DNA from: Sphingomonadaceae bacterium
GTDB taxonomy: Bacteria; Pseudomonadota; Alphaproteobacteria; Sphingomonadales; Sphingomonadaceae
Length of the DNA: 51,660 nucleotides
Direction: 5' to 3'
Assembly: GCA_016742125.1 (NCBI GenBank)
Contig: JACVCM010000011.1
Span: 1 to 51,660, forward strand
Below the pieces are notes generated by a model. That model had not been told where the DNA came from. It worked only from the letters and a program-made list of their open reading frames with translations, and searched no databases. Positions 1 to 9,058 of the stretch are shown here, piece after piece (positions within the stretch are counted from its first letter, which is position 1; the number at the start of each line of letters is the position of its first letter). The position numbers and the translations under genes are program-made.

Positions 1-252
1 CGCGACACCAATATCACCATGCTGCCTGAATGGGAGCACTTGCGTGACGACATATTTTACGTCGAAAATCCTCAAGACATAGAAGCGCTGGCAGCGCAAA
101 TGCGCGCAATGTTGCAGATAAGCGAGGATGAGGAAATGGCGCGGTCGCAGCGTATCCGGGCGACCATGAACAGATACCGCTGGCCGAACCTGATCCGCGA
201 ATATCAGGCCGTAATCAACCGCGCACGCAAATCGGCAACCATATCGTCATAG
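1..252 (+). CDS. Glycosyltransferase, C-terminal fragment (5' end outside window)
   Basis: The reading frame is open from base 1, so this is the tail of a longer gene; the ATG at 19 is internal. The visible 83 residues include MLPEWEHLRDDIFYVENPQD, then an IEALAAQM helix and a final WPNLIREY segment. This pattern (loss of acceptor loop, 'YVENPQDIEAL', closing amphipathic helix) is usual at the end of GT4/GT-B glycosyltransferases. Its last 49 bp overlap the 3' end of the convergent pyruvyl transferase gene, which fits a polysaccharide biosynthesis locus. The substrate cannot be read from the fragment. The family call is an inference from the C-terminus only. Confidence 0.6.
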   Translation, partial: RDTNITMLPEWEHLRDDIFYVENPQDIEALAAQMRAMLQISEDEEMARSQRIRATMNRYRWPNLIREYQAVINRARKSATISS

Positions 253-1301
253 TGCGATTTCAAACGCGGAACAGCAGCCGCAATTGCATCCCAAAAGCGC
301 CCAGGGGATATCTGCAGTTCGCGAGTCTGCGCGGCGACAAGATCGGGATCGAAACAGCGCGCATCGTGCACGAACTCAGAGATTCCCAAATCCTCATACG
401 CACCCCAGCCCTTACGTTCGTAGGACAGATGAATTGCCGGTCTGCCAGCAATCAGCGATGCGATAGCGCCATGCAGCCGGACCGACACCACCACCGATGA
501 GGGGTTCTGTTCGATCACCTGTGACAGGCTGCCGCCATCGGTCCAACCTTGTTCCCGATAAAAGCTGCGATCACTGCGGGGGCCGGTCATATCGGCCTGC
601 ACCGCCCAAATCGGTTGATCGACCTTGGCCGAGAGCGTTTCCAGACGCTGAACATAATCTCCATCGTCGGGCAATGCACGACCGACCAGAATTGTCGAGG
701 ATGCCGTTCCCTCCGCATCGACGCTGCGCGGTAATTCGCGGGCTAGCTTCATGACGGCAAGGTCCGGGCAACGGCGAAAATTCGGACCGGGGAGTTCGCG
801 CATACTGATGTCGTCACGGAGATAAAATCTGTCGATACCCGCGATAAGATTCCGTGTCATAGCCCCAACGGGTCCATGCAGCGGCCCTACACTTTGCGGC
901 AAATAGATGGTCGGAACCTGTGCGCGGGAAGCAACCCGCATCTGCACCATATGGTTCAATAACACGCCCGCCTGCCGGGTGAGGGAATCGGTAACAAGGT
1001 ACCCGCCCCCCACCGCGATCATTCCTCTTGCCTTTCGAGCCAGCATTTCCACATCGCTGCCAAAAAGGAAATCGGAGGCCAGTTCACCGGCAGCTTTGGC
1101 GAGACGCCAGGACATTTGCGCGGCAGGCTCGCCCGGCGCACAGTGGACATGGTCGAGATCGGCGAAACTATCTGGGTCGAGCGCGAGCAAATGGCATTGA
1201 TCGCGCTCGACGCCTGCGGCCTCCAGCGCCTCAAGCGTCAGATCCACCAACAGCCCATCACCCGAGTTGCGTCGACTAAACCCATGCAAAATGAGATACA
1301 T
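204..1301 (-). CDS. Polysaccharide pyruvyl transferase family protein
   Basis: A 365-residue protein of the family (PF04230) that transfers pyruvate from phosphoenolpyruvate to sugar residues of exopolysaccharides, or related sugar transfer. It starts MYLILHGFSRRNSGDGLLVD, a typical N-terminal strand with a GD-rich loop. Near residue 275 it has SVRLHGAIASLIAGRPAIHL, the family's R-x-HG signature in the second Rossmann half, followed by a YERKGWG segment. The start at 1301 has an AGGGAG ribosome site about 6 bases upstream. The 3' end overlaps the convergent glycosyltransferase by 49 bp. It is divergent from the flippase-like gene at 1470. The sugar acceptor is unknown. Confidence 0.85.
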   Translation of the reverse strand: MYLILHGFSRRNSGDGLLVDLTLEALEAAGVERDQCHLLALDPDSFADLDHVHCAPGEPAAQMSWRLAKAAGELASDFLFGSDVEMLARKARGMIAVGGGYLVTDSLTRQAGVLLNHMVQMRVASRAQVPTIYLPQSVGPLHGPVGAMTRNLIAGIDRFYLRDDISMRELPGPNFRRCPDLAVMKLARELPRSVDAEGTASSTILVGRALPDDGDYVQRLETLSAKVDQPIWAVQADMTGPRSDRSFYREQGWTDGGSLSQVIEQNPSSVVVSVRLHGAIASLIAGRPAIHLSYERKGWGAYEDLGISEFVHDARCFDPDLVAAQTRELQISPGRFWDAIAAAVPRLKSHYDDMVADLRARLITA

Positions 1302-1469
1302 TCTGGCTCCCTATGCATCCTGTACGACTGAAAAACAGTTGATTGGCATCATGCGTTGTTCCCGCAATAGGCGGTGGTCATTGATTAAATGTTAACCATG
1401 ATGTTGCCAATTGGCGTAGGGATGCCGGAAACGAGAAGCAGCGGCAAGATATGTGAGTAGGGCAATAAA

Positions 1470-2360
1470 GTGGCTGATGGCATTCAATCGATAGCGAAGC
1501 GCGTCGAACCGCTCATCGACCTCATGGCGTTGCGCAACCCCGTCACGCGCCGCTTTGTTCTGCTGCTCGCAGCCGCAGGTTTTCTGGCGGGCATTTGGAT
1601 TTCCTTCCGGGCACAGCCCGACATATTGACCCACGTGGCATTTACTCCGCTGATATTGCTCATCGCGGTGGCTATTCCAGTAACCTTGGCATTGAATGCA
1701 CTCGAGTTCCTCCTGTCAGCACGGCTTGTCGGCCAGAAGTTACCTTTCCGCAAAAGCATGGAGATCACCCTAATTGGTAGCGTCGCCAACATGCTGCCAT
1801 TGCCCGGCGGCACGATGATGCGCATTGCATCACTGAAAGCCGAAGGCGCGAGCTTCGCTAAAAGCACATCGGCAACTTTATATGTTGCCCTGATCTGGTG
1901 TGGCATCGGGCTCATTTACTCGGGTAGCTGGCTGACTGTTCTCGGTCAGCATATAGGCGGCATGGCTCTGGTCGCGGGCGGCGGTACGATCCTCGCAGTT
2001 TGTATCTCCGCCACCTACCGAATCCTGGGCGACGTCAAATTCACCAATATGATCGTCGCTGCGAAAATCATACTGGTTCTTGTCGATGCCTGGCGCACTT
2101 ATCTTAGCCTGCTCGCCCTCGGCATGATGGTAAGTTTTGGTCAGGCTTCGGTTCTTGCCTTGTCGAGTTTGCTTGGGGCATCTTTCTCAATTGTACCTGC
2201 CGGACTCGGCATTCGCGAAGGCGCCGCCGCACTTCTTGGCCCTGTTGTCGGCGTTAGCGCCGCCTCCGCCTTTCTGGCAACATCCCTAAGCCGCATTCTT
2301 GGCATGGCTGTCACATTCCCGCTGGCGCTGGCGCTCGCTTTGAAGAAATCCGAAAGATGA
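1470..2360 (+). CDS. Flippase-like / lysylphosphatidylglycerol synthase TM-domain family membrane protein
   Basis: A 296-residue integral membrane protein with roughly eight hydrophobic segments. The conserved GSVANMLPLPGG motif (about residues 107-118) and the later PAGLGIREGAAALL motif are hallmarks of the UPF0104/PF03706 family, the membrane part of MprF and the YbhN-type proteins. These are thought to move or hold lipid-linked substrates. The start is GTG at 1470, preceded by GAGTAGGG with good spacing. Its stop overlaps the methyltransferase start as ATGA, so the two are translationally coupled. The neighbours suggest a role in polysaccharide or lipid-linked sugar traffic, but this is inference. 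Confidence 0.8.
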   Translation: MADGIQSIAKRVEPLIDLMALRNPVTRRFVLLLAAAGFLAGIWISFRAQPDILTHVAFTPLILLIAVAIPVTLALNALEFLLSARLVGQKLPFRKSMEITLIGSVANMLPLPGGTMMRIASLKAEGASFAKSTSATLYVALIWCGIGLIYSGSWLTVLGQHIGGMALVAGGGTILAVCISATYRILGDVKFTNMIVAAKIILVLVDAWRTYLSLLALGMMVSFGQASVLALSSLLGASFSIVPAGLGIREGAAALLGPVVGVSAASAFLATSLSRILGMAVTFPLALALALKKSER

Positions 2361-3076
2361 CATTCGCATCTTTTATAAAGCGTCACTTTATGACGAACTC
2401 GTCGCGCGAATATCTCGCGCGCTATAATCGGCGATTTGCAACGGACGCGCCGCCAGGATCGCTGGTACTCGACGCCGGTGCCGGCGAGCAGCAATATCGC
2501 CCATATTTCAGTCATTGCAACTATGAGAGCGCAGATTTCGAAATGGTCGACAAACCCTATGCGAAGTCTACCTATGTCTGCGATCTCGGCTCGATACCTG
2601 TCGAAGACGGGCGCTTCGACCGCATTATCTTCAACCAAGTACAGGAGCATCTGCCCGATCCGTTGGCTGTGCTGCGTGAACTCAACAGAGTTCTCAAGCC
2701 GGGCGGAAAACTATTGTGCACCGCGCCGCTTTTTTACGAGGAGCACGAGCGGCCTTTCGACTTTTACCGTTATACACAATTTGCACATCGTCACTTGATG
2801 GAGCGGGCAGGCTTCCAGATCGACTGGCTCGAATGGATGGAAGGCTACTTCGGAACACTGGGTTATCAATTTCAAGGCATGGCCCAGCATATTCCCGCCA
2901 ATCCGGTAAGATATCTCAAGCCGTCCTTCTGGCCCATATTTTTTTGGCCTTTCGCGCTGTTTGTGAAAGCGAGCGCGGTGTTGCTGGCGGCTTCATTCTA
3001 CCGCCTAGATCTCGCAATGAAGATAACAGACCGCGGATATCCAAAAAACTACGCGCTGGTGGTAACGAAAAACTAA
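2357..3076 (+). CDS. Class I SAM-dependent methyltransferase
   Basis: A 239-residue protein with a Methyltransferase_11-type fold. Motif I is LVLDAGAGEQQYRPYF near residues 35-50. An acidic strand-2 region (YESADFEMVD) follows, then the motif IV-like FDRIIFNQVQEHLPDP, and the LNRVLKPGGKLLCTAPLFYE block. A hydrophobic stretch at about residues 190-220 may anchor it to the membrane. It overlaps the upstream flippase-like gene by 4 bp (ATGA), so both are probably one operon at the edge of a surface-glycan locus. The methyl acceptor, perhaps a glycan or lipid-linked sugar, cannot be deduced. Confidence 0.85.
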   Translation: MTFASFIKRHFMTNSSREYLARYNRRFATDAPPGSLVLDAGAGEQQYRPYFSHCNYESADFEMVDKPYAKSTYVCDLGSIPVEDGRFDRIIFNQVQEHLPDPLAVLRELNRVLKPGGKLLCTAPLFYEEHERPFDFYRYTQFAHRHLMERAGFQIDWLEWMEGYFGTLGYQFQGMAQHIPANPVRYLKPSFWPIFFWPFALFVKASAVLLAASFYRLDLAMKITDRGYPKNYALVVTKN

Positions 3077-3181
3077 TCCGATTCGTCCGCCTATCCCGCC
3101 CTGTCGGCCGACCGATGAACTGCCTAAAAAAAATCGAACGTCGTGATAAGTATTGTCGTCTTCAATTGATTCGCAGGCATT

Positions 3182-3889
3182 ATGACCACGACGCAGACCG
3201 AAACCGCCTTTGACCCTAATAATGATCCAGCGCGGCTTGCACGTATTGGCGCGCATGTTACCAAGCGGCTCAATGCCAATGCGCTGGTGCAGCAGGTGGA
3301 ACATGCCGATGCGCAGCTTTATTTGTATCAGGGATTTTTGAGCGCTGCAGATTGCAAAACGCTCATCGCCAAAATCGATGCCGATGCGGTACCCTCGACG
3401 CTATATAAGGGAACCGAGCAGGCGGGGTTTCGCACAAGCTATAGCTGCCACCTCAACCGCTGGGATCCGTTCATCGCAAAGGTCGAAGCACGAATGAGCG
3501 ATGTGCTCGGTATAGACAATAGTTATGCGGAAACCATGCAGGGCCAGCGCTATCAAGTTGGCCAGGAATTCAAATCGCACCATGATTTCTTCCATCCCAG
3601 CCAAAGTTATTGGCAGCAGGAAGGCCCAGCGGGCGGGCAGCGCAGCTGGACTGCCATGATTTTCCTCAACGAGCCGGAAGAAGGTGGTGCGACCGAATTT
3701 CCGCATCTCGGCCTTGGCGTAAGACCGCAAGCCGGGATGATGCTGATGTGGAACAATATGAAGCCCGACGGAACGCTCAATTACAAGACCTTGCACACGG
3801 GAACACCGGTCATCAAGGGCGTCAAACATATCATTACAAAATGGTATCGCCAAAATAACTGGCTCGAAATCAATTCACCGAAAAGCTGA
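3182..3889 (+). CDS. 2OG-Fe(II) dioxygenase, prolyl 4-hydroxylase alpha-subunit-like
   Basis: A 235-residue iron/2-oxoglutarate dioxygenase. The iron triad is visible as H133-x-D135 (in FKSHHDFFHP) and H205 (KTLHTGTPV). K215 in IKGVKHIITKWYR is the expected 2-oxoglutarate-binding residue. The LNEPEEGGATEFPHLG block is typical of P4Hc-domain proteins. Bacterial members hydroxylate prolines in target proteins or free amino acids; the target here is unknown. It stands alone, with about 100 bp of non-coding DNA on each side. An imperfect inverted repeat lies just downstream at 3901-3928. Confidence 0.88.
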   Translation: MTTTQTETAFDPNNDPARLARIGAHVTKRLNANALVQQVEHADAQLYLYQGFLSAADCKTLIAKIDADAVPSTLYKGTEQAGFRTSYSCHLNRWDPFIAKVEARMSDVLGIDNSYAETMQGQRYQVGQEFKSHHDFFHPSQSYWQQEGPAGGQRSWTAMIFLNEPEEGGATEFPHLGLGVRPQAGMMLMWNNMKPDGTLNYKTLHTGTPVIKGVKHIITKWYRQNNWLEINSPKS

Positions 3890-3900
3890 TTGTTGCCGTC

Positions 3901-3928
3901 TGTCGAAATATTATTGCAGTTTTCGACA
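3901..3928. repeat. Inverted repeat TGTCGAAA-N12-TTTCGACA
   Basis: Eight-base arms at 3901-3908 and 3921-3928 are perfect reverse complements around a 12-base AT-rich loop. It lies between the dioxygenase stop and the DUF885 gene start. There is no T-run after it, so it is not a convincing intrinsic terminator. It could be a weak hairpin or a binding site for a dimeric regulator of the peptidase gene. Function is unassigned. Confidence 0.4.
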
Positions 3929-3990
3929 AGAACCCCAGAAGCAGGACCAGCCGCCCGCAATCTGCGCCGCCCGAGATCTGGAGAAAAACT

Positions 3991-5811
3991 GTGAAGTCGA
4001 CCCATATATTATTGCTCACATCGATACTGGCCGCGATGGCACCGGCCAGCGCGGCCTCTGCGCAAACACCACCCGTTGTTGCTGCAGCCCAGTCCGAAGG
4101 TGAAAAGTTAAAGGCCCTCTTCGCTGCCGATGACGAAGCGCAGCTAAAGCGTAACCCGCTGGGTGCGATATTCCGTGGCGACATGCGTTATGCTGACCGG
4201 CTTGGTGACTTCATCAGCGACGAATATTTCGCGAATGAGCGAAAGGCAGCCGAGAATAATCTCGCAGCGCTCAGCAGCATCGACCGCGCCAAACTGAACG
4301 CCACCGACCAGATTGCCTATGATGTTTTCAAACAGAACCAGAATGACGCGCTGAAGGGCCTGTCGAAAGAGATCATGGACCTGACTGTGGTCCGTCCGGT
4401 GAACCATTTCTTCGGCTTCCACACCTTCTACCCTACCTTTGCCAGCGGCCAGGGTGCGGCACCGTTTAAAACCGTGCAGGATTATGAAAACAATCTGAAG
4501 CGTCACAAGGATTACATCGTCCTGACAGACCGATCGATTGACCGGTTTCGCCAGGGCATGGCGTCGGGTGTTTTCGAAACCAGAATGACGATCGCCAATG
4601 TTGTCGATCAATTGAACACCCAACTTGCACAGAAGACCGAAGAATCGCCTTATTATGGGCCGATCCTGAAATTCCCCGAGAGCTTCAGTGATGCTGACAA
4701 GGTACGGCTGACGGCCGAATATAGGGATATGATCGAAAATGGGCTTTACCCTGTAAACGCCCGCCTGCGCGATTTCCTGCGCGACAGTTACCTGCCTTTG
4801 GCGCGCGAACAGGTCGGTCTTTCTGCGATGAAGGGCGGAGAAGGTCTGTACCAATATTTGATTGAGCAGACTACGACGCTGCCGCTCAAAGCTGACGAAA
4901 TCCATCAGCTTGGCCTGTCCGAAGTCACGCGGATCAAGACCGGGATGGAGGCGATCAAGAAGGAGGTCGGCTTTAAGGGGACTCTGTCCGAATTTTTCGA
5001 GCATTTGCGCACCGACCCGAAGTTCAAGCCGTCGAGCCGGGAGGCATTGACCCAGGGATATTATGACATCGGCAAAAAGGTCGATGCCGTAATCGGCCAG
5101 CAATTCAAAGTCATCCCCAAGGCCCCACTTGAGATCAAGCCATATGAGGAATTCCGGGAAAAATACGAAGCAGGCGGCAGCTACCAGAATGGCACCCCCG
5201 ACGGTACGCGCCCCGGTACCTTTTATTTCAATGCCTATGACCTGCCCAGTCGCACCACGCCTGGAATGACAACGCTTTACCTGCATGAGGGCGCCCCGGG
5301 GCATCATTTCCAGATCATGCTGGCGCAGGAAAACGACGCACTGCCGGCTTTCATGCGCTTTGGTGGCAACACTGCCTATGTCGAAGGCTGGGCATTATAT
5401 GCCGAGACGCTTGGTTATGAAATGGGTCTGTTTAAAGACCCTTATCAACGGTTCGGTACGCTGTCGGACGAGATGCTGCGCGCGATGCGTCTGGTTGTCG
5501 ACACGGGGCTGCATTCCAAAGGATGGACTCGCGAACAGGCAATCGATTACATGCTCGCCAACAGCGATATGGGCAAGACCGATGCTACCGCCGAAGTCGA
5601 GCGGTACATCGCTATTCCCAGTCAGGCACTCGCATACAAGATTGGCGCACTTACGATCCAGCGGCTCAAGAAAAAGGCGAAAGATGCGCTCGGCAAAACA
5701 CTCGACGTACGTGAATTCCACAATCAGGTGCTGAACACCGGCGCGCTGCCATTGACGGTGCTTGAGAAGAAGATCGACGATTGGATTGCATTGCAAAAAT
5801 CACCAAGCTAA
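3991..5811 (+). CDS. DUF885 family putative zinc metallopeptidase, exported
   Basis: A 606-residue protein starting with GTG at 3991 after a GGAGAAAAACT ribosome site. Residues 1-26 form a signal peptide (basic MKS, hydrophobic LLLTSILAAMAPASA, cleavage near ASA-QT). DUF885 proteins resemble M32/M3-like helical metallopeptidases. The key motif HEGAPGHHFQ starts at H432 and provides HE plus further histidines. A second conserved acidic stretch, YVEGWALYAETLG, follows about 30 residues later and probably supplies the remaining ligand. Sphingomonads often have several paralogues. It is likely periplasmic and active on peptides. It may be cotranscribed with the TPR protein 39 bp downstream. Confidence 0.88.
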   Translation: MKSTHILLLTSILAAMAPASAASAQTPPVVAAAQSEGEKLKALFAADDEAQLKRNPLGAIFRGDMRYADRLGDFISDEYFANERKAAENNLAALSSIDRAKLNATDQIAYDVFKQNQNDALKGLSKEIMDLTVVRPVNHFFGFHTFYPTFASGQGAAPFKTVQDYENNLKRHKDYIVLTDRSIDRFRQGMASGVFETRMTIANVVDQLNTQLAQKTEESPYYGPILKFPESFSDADKVRLTAEYRDMIENGLYPVNARLRDFLRDSYLPLAREQVGLSAMKGGEGLYQYLIEQTTTLPLKADEIHQLGLSEVTRIKTGMEAIKKEVGFKGTLSEFFEHLRTDPKFKPSSREALTQGYYDIGKKVDAVIGQQFKVIPKAPLEIKPYEEFREKYEAGGSYQNGTPDGTRPGTFYFNAYDLPSRTTPGMTTLYLHEGAPGHHFQIMLAQENDALPAFMRFGGNTAYVEGWALYAETLGYEMGLFKDPYQRFGTLSDEMLRAMRLVVDTGLHSKGWTREQAIDYMLANSDMGKTDATAEVERYIAIPSQALAYKIGALTIQRLKKKAKDALGKTLDVREFHNQVLNTGALPLTVLEKKIDDWIALQKSPS

Positions 5812-5850
5812 GTGCATATCATGCCATAGGGTCACAGTTTGGGGGGTGCG

Positions 5851-7359
5851 GTGCTGAGGCAGTTTCTGTTGATGTTCCTGTTGCTTGCCGCGCCTGCCCA
5901 TGCCCAATGGAAAGAGGCGAGTAGCGATCATTTCGTCATTTACTCGGAACAGCCGGAAAAGGACATTCGCGATTTTGCGGAACGGCTCGAGCGGTTTCAC
6001 AATGCGATGGCGGAAGTGCTGCAGCAACCACGCAAGAAGCCAAGCCCTTCCAATCGTGTAACAATATATGTGGTCCGCGATCAGGCGGCGATCAGCAAGC
6101 TTATGCGTGGCAACCAAACTGTTGCGGGCTTCTATGTCCCGCGGGCCGGCGGATCGACCGCGTTTGTACCAAGGGTGGACAGCGATATCACCAAGGCATC
6201 CTTCTCTGAAATCATCCTGCTCCACGAATATGCGCACCATTTTCTGATCTCGATTTCGGACGAAACTTACCCACACTGGCTCAATGAAGGAATGGCGGAA
6301 TTTTTCGGAACGGCAAAGTTCGACAAGGACGGCAGCGTGGGAGTTGGCTTGCCTGCCAAACACCGAAATTTGGAGCTGGTCTATGCTGACGAAGTGCCAA
6401 TCGAGCACCTCATCGACACCAGCCTGTACTTCGCGAAAAAGGGGAAATTTTATGACAGCTTTTACGGTCGAAGCTGGCTGTTGTTCCACTATTTGTTTTT
6501 CAACACGGAGCGCAAAGGGCAATTAAGTGACTATTTGATCAAGGTCCGCTCGGGGATGGACGAACTGGAAGCAGCGCGTGCAGCTTTTGGTGACCTGAAG
6601 AAGCTGGAACGCGAATTGGAGTCTTATTATACACGTCGGCAGTGGAACTATCGGCAAATCGTGGCCGATGCGGTAAAGCCCGGTCCAATCAATATCACCC
6701 CCCTCAGCATGGGCGCAGCAGCCATGATGAAAGTCAGGATTCAGTCGAAACGCGGCGTCGACGACAAAATGGCCAAAGAGCTTTTGCCAGAAGCACAAGC
6801 AATTGCTGCGCGCTATCCAACCGACCCATTTGTTCAAAGTGCACTCGCCGAGGCCGAATATGATGCTGGTAATGATGCAGCGGCGATTTCTGCTGCTGAG
6901 CGCGCACTCGCTGTAAATCCCGCCGAACTTAACGCTCACATTCAAAAGGGCTATGCCATGGCCCGCCTGGCAAAAACCCGCTCAGACGCCGCAGCGGCGT
7001 GGAGTGAAGTGCGTAAACAGTTTATCAAGGTCAACAAGATCGAGCCCGATCATCCGATCCCGCTCATTCAATATTATCAGAGCTACGTTGAACAAGGGAT
7101 CGCGCCACCCAAGGTCGCACTTGACGGTCTTTTCTGGGCACATCGATTAGCTCCATTTGACCAAAACGTGCGCTGGAGTATTGCAAATGAGCAGTTTTCC
7201 ACGGGGCAGTTCCGCGAGGCGCTGGATACGCTGGCGCCGCTTGCAAACAATCCGCACCAGTCGGACCTGTCGGACAAGGCGAAAGAGTTGATGGCGAGTG
7301 CAAGGGACAAACTCGCCGTGGCCGAACAGAAGTCTGCCGTCACCAGCACGGGCGACTAG
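5851..7359 (+). CDS. Exported TPR-containing metallopeptidase-like protein
   Basis: The start is placed at GTG 5851, preceded by GGGGGG at 5841-5846; an upstream TTG at 5839 is also in frame. Residues 1-17 or so are a signal peptide ending AHA before QWKEASSDHF. A gluzincin-type HEYAH (HExxH) begins at residue 125. Downstream HWLNEGMAEFFG offers the third-ligand glutamate, as in peptidase MA-like and DUF1570 proteins. The C-terminal half is rich in TPR-like helices (AEAEYDAGNDAAAISAAERALAVNP is shortened here to its AISAAERALAVNP core). It is about 503 residues long and probably periplasmic. The substrate is unknown. It follows the DUF885 peptidase on the same strand. Confidence 0.75.
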   Translation: MLRQFLLMFLLLAAPAHAQWKEASSDHFVIYSEQPEKDIRDFAERLERFHNAMAEVLQQPRKKPSPSNRVTIYVVRDQAAISKLMRGNQTVAGFYVPRAGGSTAFVPRVDSDITKASFSEIILLHEYAHHFLISISDETYPHWLNEGMAEFFGTAKFDKDGSVGVGLPAKHRNLELVYADEVPIEHLIDTSLYFAKKGKFYDSFYGRSWLLFHYLFFNTERKGQLSDYLIKVRSGMDELEAARAAFGDLKKLERELESYYTRRQWNYRQIVADAVKPGPINITPLSMGAAAMMKVRIQSKRGVDDKMAKELLPEAQAIAARYPTDPFVQSALAEAEYDAGNDAAAISAAERALAVNPAELNAHIQKGYAMARLAKTRSDAAAAWSEVRKQFIKVNKIEPDHPIPLIQYYQSYVEQGIAPPKVALDGLFWAHRLAPFDQNVRWSIANEQFSTGQFREALDTLAPLANNPHQSDLSDKAKELMASARDKLAVAEQKSAVTSTGD

Positions 7360-7443
7360 TGCCGAGTGCTAGCGAGGTTCAGCGTGAGTTCAATCGTTGC
7401 GCGTTACCTATGCGACATCGAGAAAGCCATGAGGGACCCCGCA

Positions 7444-7962
7444 ATGCCAAATCCAGTTGGTCGGGCACTTGCCATTTGCCTTGCAATTACAGCCGTTTCA
7501 GCCAGCGCACATAGTCGACCAGGCGGCAGCCCGCTGATCGATTATGCGGGGTTTCGGGGATTAGCCGCTGAAGTCGAACCCATTCGATCGAACCGACTCA
7601 TCTCGCTTGACGAATTCAACGCCCGGGCCGCCAAATCCAATGTGCTGGTGCTCGACGCGCGCTCGGCGCAGGCTTTCGCCGAAGGACATATTGCCGGGGC
7701 CGTCAATTTACCGCTACCCGATTTCACTGCCGAGGCGCTGGCCGAGCTGATCGGAGACAACCCGGACCGTGAAATCCTAATTTATTGCAATAACAACTTC
7801 ACCAATAATCGGCGTCCGGTGGCGACCAAGTCGCTGCAGCTGGCGCTCAATATCCAGACCTTTATCAACTTGTATGGCTACGGCTATCGCAATATCTTCG
7901 AACTTGGCGAGGCGGTCGATATGGACGATCCTATGGTCCGCTGGACAAGCGCAGCGACGTAA
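7444..7962 (+). CDS. Exported rhodanese-like domain protein
   Basis: The ATG at 7444 is chosen because GAGGGA lies 7-8 bases upstream and the protein then opens with a signal peptide (MPNPVGRALAICLAITAVSA, cleavage near SAHS). Earlier in-frame starts at 7366 (GTG) and 7429 (ATG) exist. The mature part has a rhodanese fold: VLVLDARSAQAFAEGHIAGA (the CH2A-like region, about residues 62-81) and ILIYCNNNF with the candidate catalytic C115. The loop after the cysteine (NNNFTNNRRPVATKS) is longer and more asparagine-rich than the usual six-residue loop. The sulfur acceptor is unknown; it may act in the envelope. Confidence 0.8.
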   Translation: MPNPVGRALAICLAITAVSASAHSRPGGSPLIDYAGFRGLAAEVEPIRSNRLISLDEFNARAAKSNVLVLDARSAQAFAEGHIAGAVNLPLPDFTAEALAELIGDNPDREILIYCNNNFTNNRRPVATKSLQLALNIQTFINLYGYGYRNIFELGEAVDMDDPMVRWTSAAT

Positions 7963-8002
7963 CGGATTTGCCGATATTGCGACAACGACGTATACTGTGC
8001 AT

Positions 8003-9058
8003 ATGCCAGCCGTAAAAGCCGCCAACCCGCGCCAGATATTCGGCAACGAAGACTGGAAGACAATCACTGCGATATCGCAGTGGCGCGGTGTGTGGTTGAT
8101 ACTCCATGCATGGTCGGTGGTGGCGCTTGCCGCGTTTGGGGCATCATGGGCCTGGGACAAGAACTGGATTTTCGGGCTGGTTGCTACGCCAGTTGCACTG
8201 TTCATCATCGGCGGACGGCAATTGGGGCTGGCGATCTTGATGCATGAAGGGGCGCACGGCCTTTTGCATCCCAATCGCAAACTCAACAATTTTCTGGGGC
8301 AATGGCCGGGCGGAGCGGCAACCGGAAGCGACCTCCACGCCTACAGGACCTACCATTTGACACATCACAAATTCACGCAGCAGCCTGAAGACCCTGATCT
8401 GCCGCTATCCAAACCTTTCCCGACCAGCGGTGCCAGTTTGCGGCGCAAGGCAGTGCGTGACATGACTGGCCAAACCTTTTTCAGGCAACGCCGGGCGCAA
8501 TTCGCAACCGCATGGCGAGGGTTAAAGGCAATGCTGACACGCGAAAGCAGCAACGCCTCGCGCGAAACCAGCGCTGGCCGTATCTTCAACCTCCAAAGCC
8601 GAAGCGGCATCGATGCGCCGGTCGCCAACGTCGATGGTGCCAAGGCCACCGCGCGTACTGTCGGACGGTTTCTCTTGGTCCAGATACTCTTGCTTGCCAT
8701 ATCGCTGGTCCTGTGGGGCTGGATGCCGTTCGTCCTCTGGCTGGTCGCGTTGGCAACTACATTCCAGCTTTTCCTGCGCATTCGCAACATAGCCGAGCAC
8801 GCCTGTACCACCACCGGCAGCGAAGACCCCTTCACTCATGCCCGCACAACTTATGCAAACCTGATCGAGCGCACTACGGTAGCGCCTTACTGGGTGAACT
8901 ATCACAGTGAGCATCATTTGTTCATGGGGGTGCCATGTTACCGCCTGCGGCACGCACATATGATGCTTGGCCGGCGCAATTATCATCAGCGGATGACGAT
9001 AGAGCGCAGCTATGCCGCAGTCATACGGCGCGTTATTGCCAGCCCACTGCCAATCTGA
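8003..9058 (+). CDS. Membrane fatty acid desaturase
   Basis: The ATG at 8003 gives a 351-residue product and avoids overlap with the rhodanese gene; an ATG at 7874 is in frame but lies inside that gene. Three histidine boxes for the di-iron site are visible: H81-EGAH85, HLTHH at 118-122, and HSEHH at 301-305. Two hydrophobic hairpins lie around residues 30-75 and 215-255. The family inserts double bonds into acyl chains or hydroxylates lipids such as sphingolipids and carotenoids. The histidine spacing fits the FA_desaturase family (PF00487), but does not identify regiospecificity. Its stop abuts the stop of the convergent PfpI-family gene. Confidence 0.88.
   Translation: MPAVKAANPRQIFGNEDWKTITAISQWRGVWLILHAWSVVALAAFGASWAWDKNWIFGLVATPVALFIIGGRQLGLAILMHEGAHGLLHPNRKLNNFLGQWPGGAATGSDLHAYRTYHLTHHKFTQQPEDPDLPLSKPFPTSGASLRRKAVRDMTGQTFFRQRRAQFATAWRGLKAMLTRESSNASRETSAGRIFNLQSRSGIDAPVANVDGAKATARTVGRFLLVQILLLAISLVLWGWMPFVLWLVALATTFQLFLRIRNIAEHACTTTGSEDPFTHARTTYANLIERTTVAPYWVNYHSEHHLFMGVPCYRLRHAHMMLGRRNYHQRMTIERSYAAVIRRVIASPLPI

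Noticed and set aside
4144..5307. 387-codon open frame on the minus strand
   Set aside because: It is entirely antisense to the DUF885 peptidase gene, which has a signal peptide and the HEGAPGHH motif; the antisense product has no domain.
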